Assembly (NCBI GenBank): GCA_964518335.1
Contig: CAZFDT010000004.1
Coordinates: 1 to 64,000 of the forward strand
Direction: 5' to 3'
Source: CAZFDT01 sp964518335
Lineage (GTDB): Bacteria > Planctomycetota > Phycisphaerae > Phycisphaerales > Phycisphaeraceae
Length of the DNA: 64,000 bases
Below the pieces are notes generated by a model that was given only the letters and a program-made list of their open reading frames with translations, had not been told where the DNA came from and ran no database searches. Positions within the stretch are counted from its first letter, which is position 1. Each line of letters starts with the position of its first letter. Positions 16,993 to 24,895 of the stretch are shown here, in pieces. A program made the translations under genes and the position numbers.

Positions 16993-17970
16993 TCACGTCG
17001 TCGCCTTCGCCTGCGTGACCGAGATCGGCGCACCACATTCCGGACAACTGTCACGCCCCAGCGGAATCGTCGCCCGCAGGTCGTAGCCGCAGGCGAAGCA
17101 CTCCGTATGGTCGCGAGCGGCTCGCTCATAGACACGCAGTCTGAACAGCAGGAGTACTCTCGCAGCCCATGCCCACAGCAGCACGGGGATAGAAATGAGA
17201 ATCGCGGGCAAAACCACATCGCTGAGATCGAGCCGTGCAACGTATCGAGGAACGGCCAGGTCTGCAATGCTCATGATGACCGGTAGCAGGAGTGAGGCTA
17301 CCAGGATGACGCGCGTAAGGGCTTCAAGACGCCAGTAGCGCTCAGTCGTGCTCCAACGTTGCCAGAGATATAGCCCGGACGAGATGATCGCGCTGTTGGC
17401 GATAAGTGGAAGCAGATACCGAACCCATTCCACTCCACTTGGCGCTGTTGGGCTGGCGAAGCCGATGGCGATCAGTAATCCATCGAACAGGGACTCCCAG
17501 AATCGCCCCCACCCCGGGAGGAGAAGTAAAGACGGCAGCCACGCCAGCGCCGACAACATCAGCGAAGCCCCAACGACAGCGCGAAATGTCAGATGCTGCT
17601 TCGCCGGCCAGTCCTTGCCATCACATCTGGGCGCCTTCACGAAGAGCCAAAGGCAGACAAGCCAGGAAAGGGCAAGTGCAACCAGAAACGAGCCGCATTC
17701 GCCGTGAATGCCTGGAGTCCCAGGCAGAACGGTTAACCCGGCCGAGTACCACCATGACCACGAGTCCGTACGGTGCATTCCGAGCATTACCCCGTACGCC
17801 ATGACCAACGTGTTGATCTTGTGAACGCTTGGCCATCGAAATGGTCCGAGCGCCCAGCACACGTACAGGAAGGCGAGGCATGCCCACGGCACCCACAGGA
17901 GCCATCTGCAGCGGTACACGATCGGTTGGACGCTTCGCACGGCGACCCCCGTGGGGAATGACAGGATCAT
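16993..17970 (-). CDS. Membrane protein with C-terminal zinc ribbon (paralogue 2)
   Basis: A 325-residue protein with about seven hydrophobic segments, then a basic linker (LLLFRLRVYERAARDH) and a C-terminal zinc ribbon, CFACGYDLRA...CPECGAPI. The CxxC-x-YDLRA...CPECG tail is common at the end of many unrelated planctomycete membrane proteins (family knowledge). Its start overlaps the stop of the upstream paralogue by one base (TAATG), so translation is probably coupled. It looks less G+C-rich than its neighbours. Function unknown. Confidence 0.7.
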   Translation of the reverse strand: MILSFPTGVAVRSVQPIVYRCRWLLWVPWACLAFLYVCWALGPFRWPSVHKINTLVMAYGVMLGMHRTDSWSWWYSAGLTVLPGTPGIHGECGSFLVALALSWLVCLWLFVKAPRCDGKDWPAKQHLTFRAVVGASLMLSALAWLPSLLLLPGWGRFWESLFDGLLIAIGFASPTAPSGVEWVRYLLPLIANSAIISSGLYLWQRWSTTERYWRLEALTRVILVASLLLPVIMSIADLAVPRYVARLDLSDVVLPAILISIPVLLWAWAARVLLLFRLRVYERAARDHTECFACGYDLRATIPLGRDSCPECGAPISVTQAKATT

Positions 17971-18758
17971 TATGACAAGGCGGATGTCGATTGGGCAACG
18001 GGATCAACCGGACGGCGGATCGCCGCACCGCACTCCGGGCAGGTGGGGCCGGTCGTGGCGCGGAGGTCGTAGTCGCAGTTGGGGCATAAGGCGCCGCCCT
18101 CCATCCGTTCACGGCGGTGGCGCGGGCGCAGGAACAGCAGCACGATGCCGGGGCCGAAGGAGAAGAGCATGACGTAGCATCCGGCGACGATGCCCAGCAT
18201 CGTGGCCAGGCCGACGAGACAACCGGGTCGCTTGCTGACGATCATGTGCGACGGCACGGCGGCGAGTAGCTCGGCGAGGCTGCCGGCAAAGCACAGCACC
18301 GCCAGGCGGCGCAGCACGCGGATGCGGTCCCAGCGTCGGGCATAAGTCCACAGCAGCACGCCCCAGCCCACCCAGCCCAGCCCCACCACGCCGAAGAACA
18401 CCCAGCCGAAGGCGTCGTGGTTGTCCAGATACAACAGTTCGGCCAAGGCCAGCGTCAGGCCGGCCATCAGCACCATGAGCATGAACGCCGCGGCGACGAC
18501 GGGCATCCACAGCCGGCGCTTGCGGATCGGCTGACAGAGCTGGATCGTCCCCGAGCCGAGGATGAACAGGGCCTGGGCGGTGAAGAAGACGCCGGCGAGG
18601 AGGAGCCAGGTCTTGTAGCCTTCACTGCTGAAGAGCATTGGAAATGACAGTGCCCCCAGCAGTGCGATATACAGCCCCAGCAACACCCACCGCAGCCGCA
18701 GCATGTCGCTGCGCAGCCACCCCCGGAAGCATTGCATGATCGAGGCAAGCCGAGTCAT
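17970..18758 (-). CDS. Membrane protein with C-terminal zinc ribbon (paralogue 1)
   Basis: A 262-residue protein with six or seven hydrophobic segments (residues about 20-205), a basic stretch LRPRHRRERM and the terminal zinc ribbon CPNCDYDLRATTGPTCPECG. Its layout and tail match the downstream gene, which overlaps it by one base. Tandem duplication followed by divergence is likely. Four cysteines are all present, so metal binding is plausible. No catalytic motif is visible. Confidence 0.7.
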   Translation of the reverse strand: MTRLASIMQCFRGWLRSDMLRLRWVLLGLYIALLGALSFPMLFSSEGYKTWLLLAGVFFTAQALFILGSGTIQLCQPIRKRRLWMPVVAAAFMLMVLMAGLTLALAELLYLDNHDAFGWVFFGVVGLGWVGWGVLLWTYARRWDRIRVLRRLAVLCFAGSLAELLAAVPSHMIVSKRPGCLVGLATMLGIVAGCYVMLFSFGPGIVLLFLRPRHRRERMEGGALCPNCDYDLRATTGPTCPECGAAIRRPVDPVAQSTSALS

Positions 18759-18860
18759 GCGGCTCAGGATAACGGTTCGCGTCCGAGCCGCGCGGCGTAA
18801 GCCCGCGGACGATCCGACGCGGGCTATTCCGGGAGTGGCGCGCGGCTCTGAACGCCCGTG

Positions 18861-18888
18861 TTGCCGATGCAGGCGCGCTCCCTACAAT
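18861..18888 (+). promoter_or_regulatory. Sigma70-like promoter for leaderless nuoD
   Basis: TTGCCG at 18861-18866, a 16-bp spacer and TACAAT at 18883-18888. The nuoD ATG follows 7 nt later with no Shine-Dalgarno, so the start codon would be at the 5' end of the mRNA. Confidence 0.55.
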
Positions 18889-18895
18889 ATCACCC

Positions 18896-20146
18896 ATGAC
18901 CGCAACGGAAACGCAACAGAGTTATGTCATTGACGCCCCGGAGTCGGCCGCGAATGTGCGGCAGGACCTTCCGGGGAACCTTCCGGGGGTCGAGCAGCTC
19001 GACGTCCAGACCGAGGAGATGCTCGTCAACATGGGCCCGCAGCACCCTTCGACGCACGGCGTGCTGCGCGTCGTGCTGCGGACCGACGGCGAGCTGGTGC
19101 TTGAGGCCGTGCCGCACATCGGGTATCTGCACCGTTGTGCCGAGAAGATCGGCGAGAACGTCGCCTACTTCCAGTACATCCCCTACACCGACCGGATGGA
19201 CTACCTGGCGGGGATGAACGAGAACTGGGCGTTCTGTCGCGCGGCGGAGAAGCTGGCGGACATCGAGCTGCCGCGCCGCGCCGAGTTCATCCGCGTGATC
19301 ATCTGCGAGCTCAACCGGATCGCATCGCACCTGGTGAGCTTCGGCACGTACGGGCTGGACATCGGGGCGTTCACGCCGTTCCTGTATGCCTTCCGCGAGC
19401 GCGAGTACATCCTCGACCTGTTCGAGATGGTCTGCGGAGCCCGGCTGACCTACAGCTACCTCACGGTGGGCGGCTCGGTACACGACCTGCCCGACGGGTT
19501 CGAGGACAAGCTGCGCGAGTTCCTCGATTACTTCGAGCCCAAGGTCAAAGAGTACAACGATCTGCTCAGCTACAACCAGATCTTCGTCAAGCGCACCGCC
19601 AACGTGGGCGTGATCCCGCCCGACATGTGCAAGGCGTATGCGTTGACGGGGCCGGTCGTGCGCGGCAGCGGCCTGCCTTTCGACCTGCGGCGCGACAAGC
19701 CCTACAGCGTCTATCCCGAGCTCGAGTTCGACATCTGCGTCGGCAAGGGCGAGGTCGGCCAGCTCGGCGACTGCTGGGACCGCTACATCGTCCGCATGCA
19801 CGAGATGATCCAGTGCGTCAAGATCATCCGCCAGTGCTTGGACATGATCCCCCCGCGGGCGGCCACCGCCACCGACCCCGTCGGCGGCTACCGCGCCAAG
19901 ATCCCCCGCAACTTCAAACCCGACCCCGGCGAAATCTATCTCGAAACCGAAAACCCCCGCGGCACACTGGGCTTCTTCCTCGAATCCCAGGGCGGCCCCA
20001 TCCCCTACCGCTGCAAGGCCCGCGCCGCCACCTTCTGCAACCTCTCCGTCCTCCCCGCTGTCGTCCAGGCCAACAGCACGTTGCTCGCCGACATGCCCGC
20101 GATCATCGGCTCGATCGACATCGTCATGGGCCAGGTGGATCGCTGA
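18896..20146 (+). CDS. nuoD: NADH-quinone oxidoreductase subunit D
   Basis: A 416-residue 49-kDa subunit of complex I, forming the quinone-binding cavity with NuoB. Signatures are NMGPQHPSTHGVLR (quinone-site His), YTDRMDYLAGM (quinone-site Tyr), the E-x-NRIASHL helix and the C-terminal GSIDIVMGQVDR. About 40 extra N-terminal residues precede the conserved core. No other nuo gene lies nearby, so nuoD is separated from the rest of complex I in this genome or in this part of it. Confidence 0.96.
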   Translation: MTATETQQSYVIDAPESAANVRQDLPGNLPGVEQLDVQTEEMLVNMGPQHPSTHGVLRVVLRTDGELVLEAVPHIGYLHRCAEKIGENVAYFQYIPYTDRMDYLAGMNENWAFCRAAEKLADIELPRRAEFIRVIICELNRIASHLVSFGTYGLDIGAFTPFLYAFREREYILDLFEMVCGARLTYSYLTVGGSVHDLPDGFEDKLREFLDYFEPKVKEYNDLLSYNQIFVKRTANVGVIPPDMCKAYALTGPVVRGSGLPFDLRRDKPYSVYPELEFDICVGKGEVGQLGDCWDRYIVRMHEMIQCVKIIRQCLDMIPPRAATATDPVGGYRAKIPRNFKPDPGEIYLETENPRGTLGFFLESQGGPIPYRCKARAATFCNLSVLPAVVQANSTLLADMPAIIGSIDIVMGQVDR

Positions 20147-20175
20147 GGTCCACTGCAGCGAAAGTCGCTCCGCGG

Positions 20176-20204
20176 TTGATTTTCCCTGTAAAATGGGCTA
20201 TACT
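20176..20204 (+). promoter_or_regulatory. Strong sigma70-type promoter
   Basis: TTGATT (20176-20181), a 17-bp spacer and TATACT (20199-20204). This is the best housekeeping promoter in the window. It faces the small ORF at 20249 and the universal stress protein gene at 20494, giving a long leader of about 280 nt. Confidence 0.7.
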
Positions 20205-20248
20205 ACGGCAGTGGCCAATCGGCCGCGACGTTTCGTGGAGCCTTCACC

Positions 20249-20356
20249 ATGCGGAGCCCGACAACACAAGTTGTGACCACGGCCGCAGGTGATGCGCGCT
20301 ATGCCGCCACGATGATTGAACCAGCGTGGAGCTGGTTTGATCCCGGCGTGGCGTGA
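20249..20356 (+). CDS. Possible 35-residue leader peptide/small protein
   Basis: ATG at 20249 opens a 35-codon frame starting MRSPTTQVVTTAAGDARYAA and ending at TGA 20354-20356. It lies between a strong promoter and the UspA gene. A GGAG at 20238 is 8 nt before the ATG. It matches no family I know and could be a chance ORF in an untranslated leader. The rest of this 347-nt gap has only a small CCTGGC/GCCAGG hairpin near 20426-20444. Confidence 0.35.
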   Translation: MRSPTTQVVTTAAGDARYAATMIEPAWSWFDPGVA

Positions 20357-20493
20357 ACCCTTGAACAACTGACTCGACACAAGCGCGGCCAACGCCGGCG
20401 CCTGTGTCTGCGCGCTGACTGACCCTGGCCCTCTTCGCCAGGAGGACTTCTCACGACTGTCATCAGTGATGCTCTTGTTCCATAGGAGCGCCC

Positions 20494-21393
20494 ATGGCCT
20501 GCCTGCAAACACAATATCCTTCCGTCACCGCTCCGCGCACACGCTCGTGGTGGTCTCGATCGTCTGTCCGTCGCGTGCTGGCTTGTCTGACGCCCTCGAG
20601 TCGGGGCGCGGCCCTCGCCGCAGAGGCGTCGATGGTCGCGCGACTGTTCCGGGCCGACCTGCAAATTGTCCACGCCGGCGCTGACACACCCCAGGCACGC
20701 CAGCGCCTGCAGAACATGCTCGCCTCGGTCTCCGCGCCCGCCGATACGCCCATCACCATGGCCAGCGGACCGCCCGAGCAGGTGACCTGTGACATCGCCC
20801 GCCAGAACGGGGTGGACCTGATCATCGCCGGCGTCACGGATCATCACGCGACGCTGACGCAGCACGCCAGCACGATCGCGGGTCGGATCGTGGTCGGCTC
20901 ACCCTGTCACGTGCTGCTGGTTCCCTCGCTAAGGCCGCGACCGGCTCCGTTCAGGCGCGTCATGGCCTCGATCGACTTCGACAAGCCGTCCCTGGCGATG
21001 CTCGACCTGGCCATCCAGTGGGCTCGCGACAGCGGCGCGCAACAGGTCGACGTCGTTCACGAGTACGACCCCCGCGCGTTCTATGGCCAGGCGGATGGCC
21101 AGCCCCTGACTGGGTCGCTCTGGACCAGCCGGCGAGATCTCGCGGCTCAACGCAGCAAACAGCTCGATCAATTGCTCGCCGCCTACCAGTGGTACGGCCT
21201 CAAGCACAGCAAGGTCTGCCTGCGCAGCAACACAGGGTGCGATGCGGTCTGGCATGCCCGAACCATCGGCGCAGACCTGCTGTGTCTGCCGATCACGCCT
21301 CGACGTCTTGCGTTTTGGGGCAAGCTCATGAATCACCGCCTCGCGGTCGATCTGCACGAGCTGCCTTGCCGTGTTCTGTTCTTCAAACCCTGA
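20494..21393 (+). CDS. Tandem-domain universal stress protein
   Basis: A 299-residue protein with two UspA folds, about residues 26-148 and 150-299. Each ends in the Usp C-terminal strand (VVGSPCHVLLVP; DLHELPCRVLFFKP). The usual ATP-binding G-x2-G-x9-G(S/T) is only partly kept (TIAGRIVVGSPCHV). AGGAG lies 5 nt before the ATG. Tandem Usp proteins typically respond to starvation, hypoxia or envelope stress. The downstream neighbours Rnk/GreA-like and ICMT-like genes suggest a stress module. Confidence 0.85.
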   Translation: MACLQTQYPSVTAPRTRSWWSRSSVRRVLACLTPSSRGAALAAEASMVARLFRADLQIVHAGADTPQARQRLQNMLASVSAPADTPITMASGPPEQVTCDIARQNGVDLIIAGVTDHHATLTQHASTIAGRIVVGSPCHVLLVPSLRPRPAPFRRVMASIDFDKPSLAMLDLAIQWARDSGAQQVDVVHEYDPRAFYGQADGQPLTGSLWTSRRDLAAQRSKQLDQLLAAYQWYGLKHSKVCLRSNTGCDAVWHARTIGADLLCLPITPRRLAFWGKLMNHRLAVDLHELPCRVLFFKP

Positions 21394-21442
21394 CCCGGGC
21401 TGGGCAGGTATGACCTCAGCCCCCAATCACAGGAGATGTCTC

Positions 21443-21856
21443 ATGCGCACGATTGTCATGACCGACGCCGACCACCAGCGACTCACCGAGGTGATCCGCG
21501 AACTGCGAGCCGAACGTCGCGAGGATCGGCGTTACCTGGATGACCTGGCCCGCGAGCTGACCCGAGCGCGGGTCGTGTCCGAGCCGGAAATCCCCAGTGA
21601 CGTAGTGACGATGCACTCCACGGTCCGCGTTCGCACCGGCTCGGGCCGCGGCTCATCCATGACCTGGACGCTGGTCTATCCCCACGAAGCGGACCTCGAC
21701 AGCGACAAGGTGTCGGTGCTGGCGCCGCTGGGTACAGCGGTGCTGGGCTATCGCATCGGCGACAAGGTGGATTGGGAAACCCCCGCGGGCATGAAGAAGA
21801 TCACCATCGAGGCGATCGTGTACCAGCCCCAGGCCCATCTTGTAACGGTGCGCTGA
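21443..21856 (+). CDS. GreA/GreB-domain protein, Rnk-like
   Basis: A 137-residue protein. A helical N-terminal hairpin (DADHQRLTEVIRELRAERRED) is followed by a GreA/B C-terminal FKBP-like domain with VSVLAPLGTAVLGYRIGD. The short coiled coil resembles Rnk, an RNA-polymerase secondary-channel binder, more than full GreA. AGGAGA lies 6 nt before ATG 21443. It follows the Usp gene by 49 nt, probably in one transcript. Confidence 0.82.
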   Translation: MRTIVMTDADHQRLTEVIRELRAERREDRRYLDDLARELTRARVVSEPEIPSDVVTMHSTVRVRTGSGRGSSMTWTLVYPHEADLDSDKVSVLAPLGTAVLGYRIGDKVDWETPAGMKKITIEAIVYQPQAHLVTVR

Positions 21857-21887
21857 GCCGGGTCGCATTTGTCAATTTCGCAGCGGC

Positions 21888-21923
21888 GAGTGGCGTTGCG
21901 TCTCGCAAGGCGCGACGCCACTC
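21888..21923 (+). terminator. Hairpin after the Usp-Rnk genes
   Basis: GAGTGGCGT at 21888-21896 pairs perfectly with ACGCCACTC at 21915-21923 around an 18-nt loop that has further pairing (TGCG/CGCA). There is no T-run, so this may be an attenuating or mRNA-protecting hairpin rather than a classical terminator. Confidence 0.4.
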
Positions 21924-22052
21924 CCGCGCCGATCCTCCGCAGGCGGCGCATCCCGCGACCGCCCGCGGCGATCGGCTGGATTATTCGCGACCGCGGGCCT
22001 ATGACAAAGCGCGTCGCACATCAACCCTTCCCCGGGGGCGAACGGAGCGCAC

Positions 22053-22802
22053 ATGATGAACGGTCAAGACATATCGGCGATGCCCCAGATGACCTCGACC
22101 ATGCAGGGGGCGTATCGCACGGCGTATCGCGTGTTCGCCTACGCCGGGCTGATGACATTGTTCGGCAGTCTGCTGGCGGGCTTCCGTTACGCCACGGACG
22201 CACCGATGGGCGGCTACGGATTCAACGCGCTGCTCTACGGCGTGTTCATCGTGCCGCACCTGGTGATGACACGGTCGTGGTTCAAGCGGGCGGTGTGGGG
22301 CGATCCGGCCGGGTCGCCGCGCGAGCGGCGGTTCTACATCTTCGTGACGATCGTGATGTGGGTCGCGGTGTACGGCCTGCACCGGCCGGTGCCGGGCTTC
22401 GTGATCGCGTCGCCGCCGTGGTGGCTGACGCTCACCGGCGCGGTGCTGCTGCTGTTCGGCTTCCTGCTGTTCTTCCAGGGCGTGACGCTGCCGATGCTCG
22501 ACGGCCTGCTGGGCGTGCCCGGCTCCGTGAGTGCCTATTCGCACGGCACCGAGACGCCGCTGTTCACCGAAGGGTCCTATGCAAGCGTGCGGCACCCGAT
22601 GTACCGCGCGTTTCTCATCGGCGCCCTGGGCTCGGTGCTGATGCACCCCCACGCCGGCCAGGTCTTCTGGGCCATCATGCTCGTAGGCACATTCCTGATC
22701 TTCATCCCCGTCGAGGAAGCCCAACTCCTGCGAGCGCGGGGCGACGCTTACCGCAGCTACATGGAAAAGACACGCTGGCGGCTGATTCGTGGGATATGGT
22801 AG
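22053..22802 (+). CDS. ICMT-like membrane methyltransferase (NnrU/MddA-like)
   Basis: A 249-residue protein with five or six hydrophobic segments. The C-terminal part carries the isoprenylcysteine-methyltransferase-like signature: SYASVRHPMYRAF near residue 175, then EEAQLLRARGDAYRSYMEKT near 215. Related bacterial proteins methylate small thiols (MddA makes dimethyl sulfide from methanethiol) or are uncharacterised NnrU-like proteins. The substrate is unknown. It starts about 200 nt after the Rnk-like gene and may share its stress regulation. Confidence 0.7.
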   Translation: MMNGQDISAMPQMTSTMQGAYRTAYRVFAYAGLMTLFGSLLAGFRYATDAPMGGYGFNALLYGVFIVPHLVMTRSWFKRAVWGDPAGSPRERRFYIFVTIVMWVAVYGLHRPVPGFVIASPPWWLTLTGAVLLLFGFLLFFQGVTLPMLDGLLGVPGSVSAYSHGTETPLFTEGSYASVRHPMYRAFLIGALGSVLMHPHAGQVFWAIMLVGTFLIFIPVEEAQLLRARGDAYRSYMEKTRWRLIRGIW

Positions 22803-22804
22803 AG

Positions 22805-22996
22805 CTATCTGCCGATCTCGGGGATCGACAAGCCGCGGCAGATCTTGCGGGCGAGCACGTTGGGGATCTCGGTATGTCGTGGCACGGCTTCGCTCTGGCC
22901 CGTACGGGGATTGGTCCAAAGCGACTGACCGGCGCCTTCGCGTTTGAGGGCGCAGCCGTGCTGGCGAAGATGGCGCAGGAGAGCCCCGGTTTTCAT
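22805..22996 (-). CDS. hicA: HicA-type mRNA interferase toxin, catalytic His replaced
   Basis: A 63-residue dsRBD-like HicA: LLRHLRQHGCALKREGAGQS, then VPRHTEI and LARKICRGLSIPE, all typical. In the family the strand after K-R-E-G carries the catalytic His (GSHH or GxRHS). Here residue 24 is Gln (GAGQS, codon at 22925-22927), so RNase activity may be lost. It overlaps the hicB end by four bases (ATGA), downstream of its antitoxin. Confidence 0.85.
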   Translation of the reverse strand: MKTGALLRHLRQHGCALKREGAGQSLWTNPRTGQSEAVPRHTEIPNVLARKICRGLSIPEIGR

Positions 22997-23208
22997 CCGA
23001 CCGTCACCGTTTCACGGATGGCGTCGGCGGGAACGCCGCGCAGGCCTTCTTCGCGCCGATCTTCGAGAATCAAGGCGATGGCGTCGCGCAGGCTGGCGAG
23101 GGCCTCGGCCTTGGTGCGGCCCTGGCCGTTGGCACCGGGGACCTCGGGGCTATAGGCGATGAACCAGCCTTCGTCCTGCTCAATGATCGCGGTAAACTCG
23201 TTGTGCAT
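22993..23208 (-). CDS. hicB: HicB-type antitoxin
   Basis: A 71-residue HicB with the degraded RNase H-like fold: FTAIIEQDEGWFIAYSPEVPGANGQG, then TKAEALASLRDAIALILEDR. This short form lacks a C-terminal HTH or RHH DNA-binding domain. HicB neutralises HicA. TACAAT on the minus strand (23220-23215) lies 6 nt before the start, with no Shine-Dalgarno, another leaderless arrangement. Confidence 0.88.
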   Translation of the reverse strand: MHNEFTAIIEQDEGWFIAYSPEVPGANGQGRTKAEALASLRDAIALILEDRREEGLRGVPADAIRETVTVG

Positions 23209-23253
23209 GACTCAATTGTATCGCCTCGATAGGATATGCGGCAGGAGATGCCC

Positions 23254-23451
23254 ATGCCGACGATCTTCCGCGAGGGCCCGTACCGAGTCTTCTTCTGGGC
23301 ACAGGATCGCCTGACCGAGCCGCCTCACGTGCATGTGGAACGTGATGACCATAATGCCAAGCTCTGGTTAGAACCGGTACGCATCGAACGAGCCGGTGGT
23401 ATTGGGGCTGGCGAACTGCGCAGAATCTTCCGTCTGATCACCGATAACTAG
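23254..23451 (+). CDS. DUF4160 protein
   Basis: A 65-residue protein, MPTIFREGPYRVFFWAQDR, followed by EPPHVHVERDDHNAKLWLEPV, the DUF4160 signature with its conserved PHVHV. The start at 23254 has GCAGGAG with a 6-nt spacer; in-frame starts at 23236 and 23248 are badly placed. DUF4160 genes usually precede a DUF2442 gene, as here, and often lie among toxin-antitoxin genes. Function unknown. Confidence 0.85.
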   Translation: MPTIFREGPYRVFFWAQDRLTEPPHVHVERDDHNAKLWLEPVRIERAGGIGAGELRRIFRLITDN

Positions 23452-23473
23452 CAAAGGTGCTTGGAGGTCTGGA

Positions 23474-23773
23474 ATGCCTTCGGTCGTTGAAACTCGTCCC
23501 GCCCATGCGGTCAAAGCCACGGTCACCGATGATGAACTCACGGTCTGGCTCGACGACGGTCGCACGATCAGCACACCGCTGGCGTGGTATCCGCGTCTGA
23601 TGCATGCGACGGCAACCGAGCGTCAAGATTTTCAGATCATCGGCGGTGGTGAGGGGCTGCACTGGCCCCAACTTGACGAGGACTTGAGCATCGCCGGCAT
23701 GCTTGCTGGACAGCCTTCGGGTGAGGGGCCTGAGTCGTTGGCCAAGTGGTTGACGGCTCGCGCAGTGCGGTGA
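23474..23773 (+). CDS. DUF2442 protein
   Basis: A 99-residue protein with the DUF2442 pattern: LTVWLDDGRTISTPLAWYPRL, then FQIIGGGEGLHWPQLDEDLSI. It follows the DUF4160 gene by 22 nt with GGAGG upstream. The pair is suspected to be a toxin-antitoxin-like module or phage-related, but this is unproven. Its stop codon touches that of the convergent ThuA gene. Confidence 0.85.
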   Translation: MPSVVETRPAHAVKATVTDDELTVWLDDGRTISTPLAWYPRLMHATATERQDFQIIGGGEGLHWPQLDEDLSIAGMLAGQPSGEGPESLAKWLTARAVR

Positions 23774-24436
23774 TCACCTACTCGCCCACAGCATCCCGCG
23801 TCGGACGATCTCCTTGGCCTCCGGCACGTCGAAGTCCTTGAAGGTGTGACCCCAGGCGGCGACGAACACGCGGGCGGCGCCCCAGTGCTTGGTCCAGGCG
23901 TAGGGCATGACGGTTCCCACGCGGTACAACTGCAGCGGGCCGTGGGCGCCCTCGAACGTCGTGGTCGCCAGCACGTGGTTGGCGGGGTCGATGTGGCAGT
24001 AGTACTGCTCGGTGTCGTGCATCTCGAAGGAGTGCAGGCCGTGGGTGATCTCGTGCTCCTTGTCGGCGATGCGGACGGTGTAGCGGCGGATGCAGTTGCC
24101 GGGGTGGGCGACCCACTGGCCGCCGGTCATCCACTGGTACTCGGTGTTCTCACGGAAGCTGTCGATGATGCCGCCGTGGAATCCCGCTAGGCCCACGCCC
24201 GACTGCACGGCCTTGTTGAGGCCCTCCCACTGCTCCTTGCTGATCTTGCCCATGGTCCAGATGGGGACGATCAGGTCCAGCGACGCCATCAGGTCGGCGT
24301 CGGTGTAGGCGTCGAGCGTGTCTTTGACGACGACCTCGTAGCCGGCGGCCTGCAGCTCGGGTGCGAACAACTCGGCGGACTGCTGGGGCGTGTGCCCGCT
24401 CCAGCCGCCCCAGACGATCAGTGCCTTCTTGGCCAT
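23774..24436 (-). CDS. ThuA-like domain protein
   Basis: A 220-residue glutamine-amidotransferase-like fold protein: ALIVWGGWSGHTPQQSAELF at the N-terminus, GLAGFHGGIIDSFRENTEYQWMTGGQWVAHPG and FEMHDTEQYYCHIDP, and a C-terminal WGAARVFVAAWGH. The ThuA family includes trehalose-utilisation and sugar-metabolism proteins and is greatly expanded in Planctomycetes. No signal peptide is present. The catalytic role is unknown. It stands downstream of the Mrp operon on the same strand, separated by an inverted repeat. Confidence 0.88.
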   Translation of the reverse strand: MAKKALIVWGGWSGHTPQQSAELFAPELQAAGYEVVVKDTLDAYTDADLMASLDLIVPIWTMGKISKEQWEGLNKAVQSGVGLAGFHGGIIDSFRENTEYQWMTGGQWVAHPGNCIRRYTVRIADKEHEITHGLHSFEMHDTEQYYCHIDPANHVLATTTFEGAHGPLQLYRVGTVMPYAWTKHWGAARVFVAAWGHTFKDFDVPEAKEIVRRGMLWASR

Positions 24437-24444
24437 GGTGACAA

Positions 24445-24473
24445 ACGCTCCGTGAGGGTTAATAGGGGAGCGT
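24445..24473. promoter_or_regulatory. Inverted repeat between mnhG and the ThuA gene
   Basis: ACGCTCC at 24445-24451 pairs perfectly with GGAGCGT at 24467-24473. It lies 8 nt upstream of the ThuA start and after the mnhG stop, so it could be a terminator stem for the Mrp operon or an operator for the ThuA gene. TATTAA on the minus strand inside it resembles a -10 box. Confidence 0.35.
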
Positions 24474-24502
24474 ATTGTCGTGAAAACTTTGCCAAACGCC
24501 AG

Positions 24503-24895
24503 TCACGCGCGATCGTCGGCCTGACGGGCGATGGGGGCGTCCTCCTCCAGCTCGTCGCTGAGGGTCTTGTCCCACATGGGGCAGCCGTCGAGATGGGCCG
24601 CCTTGCCCAGCAGGTGGGCGCCGACGGGGCTGGCGATGAACTGGAAGATGATGACCAGTGTGATGGTGGTGATGATGCTCAGGGGCTTGGCCTGGTCGTG
24701 TGCGGTGAGGGCGATGCCGCCGCCGATGAGCAGGCCGGTGATGCCCAGGGTGACGCACTTGGTGGCGGCGTGCATGCGGTTGTAGAAGTCGGGCAGGCGG
24801 ACGACGCCCAGGGCGCCGACGCTCATGAAGAACAGGCCGAAGAGCACGAAGACGATGGTGGCGATATCGAGGATGGTGGCGAGCGTGGGGTTCAT
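24503..24895 (-). CDS. mnhG: Na+/H+ antiporter subunit G
   Basis: A 130-residue subunit with three hydrophobic segments: IVFVLFGLFFMSVGALGVVRLPDFYNRMHAATK is the family hallmark (the RLPDxYxRxHAATK loop). It is the last gene of a complete mnhABCDEFG set and overlaps the mnhF stop by four bases (ATGA). An in-frame extension reaching 25204 lies inside mnhF and is rejected. Confidence 0.92.
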   Translation of the reverse strand: MNPTLATILDIATIVFVLFGLFFMSVGALGVVRLPDFYNRMHAATKCVTLGITGLLIGGGIALTAHDQAKPLSIITTITLVIIFQFIASPVGAHLLGKAAHLDGCPMWDKTLSDELEEDAPIARQADDRA

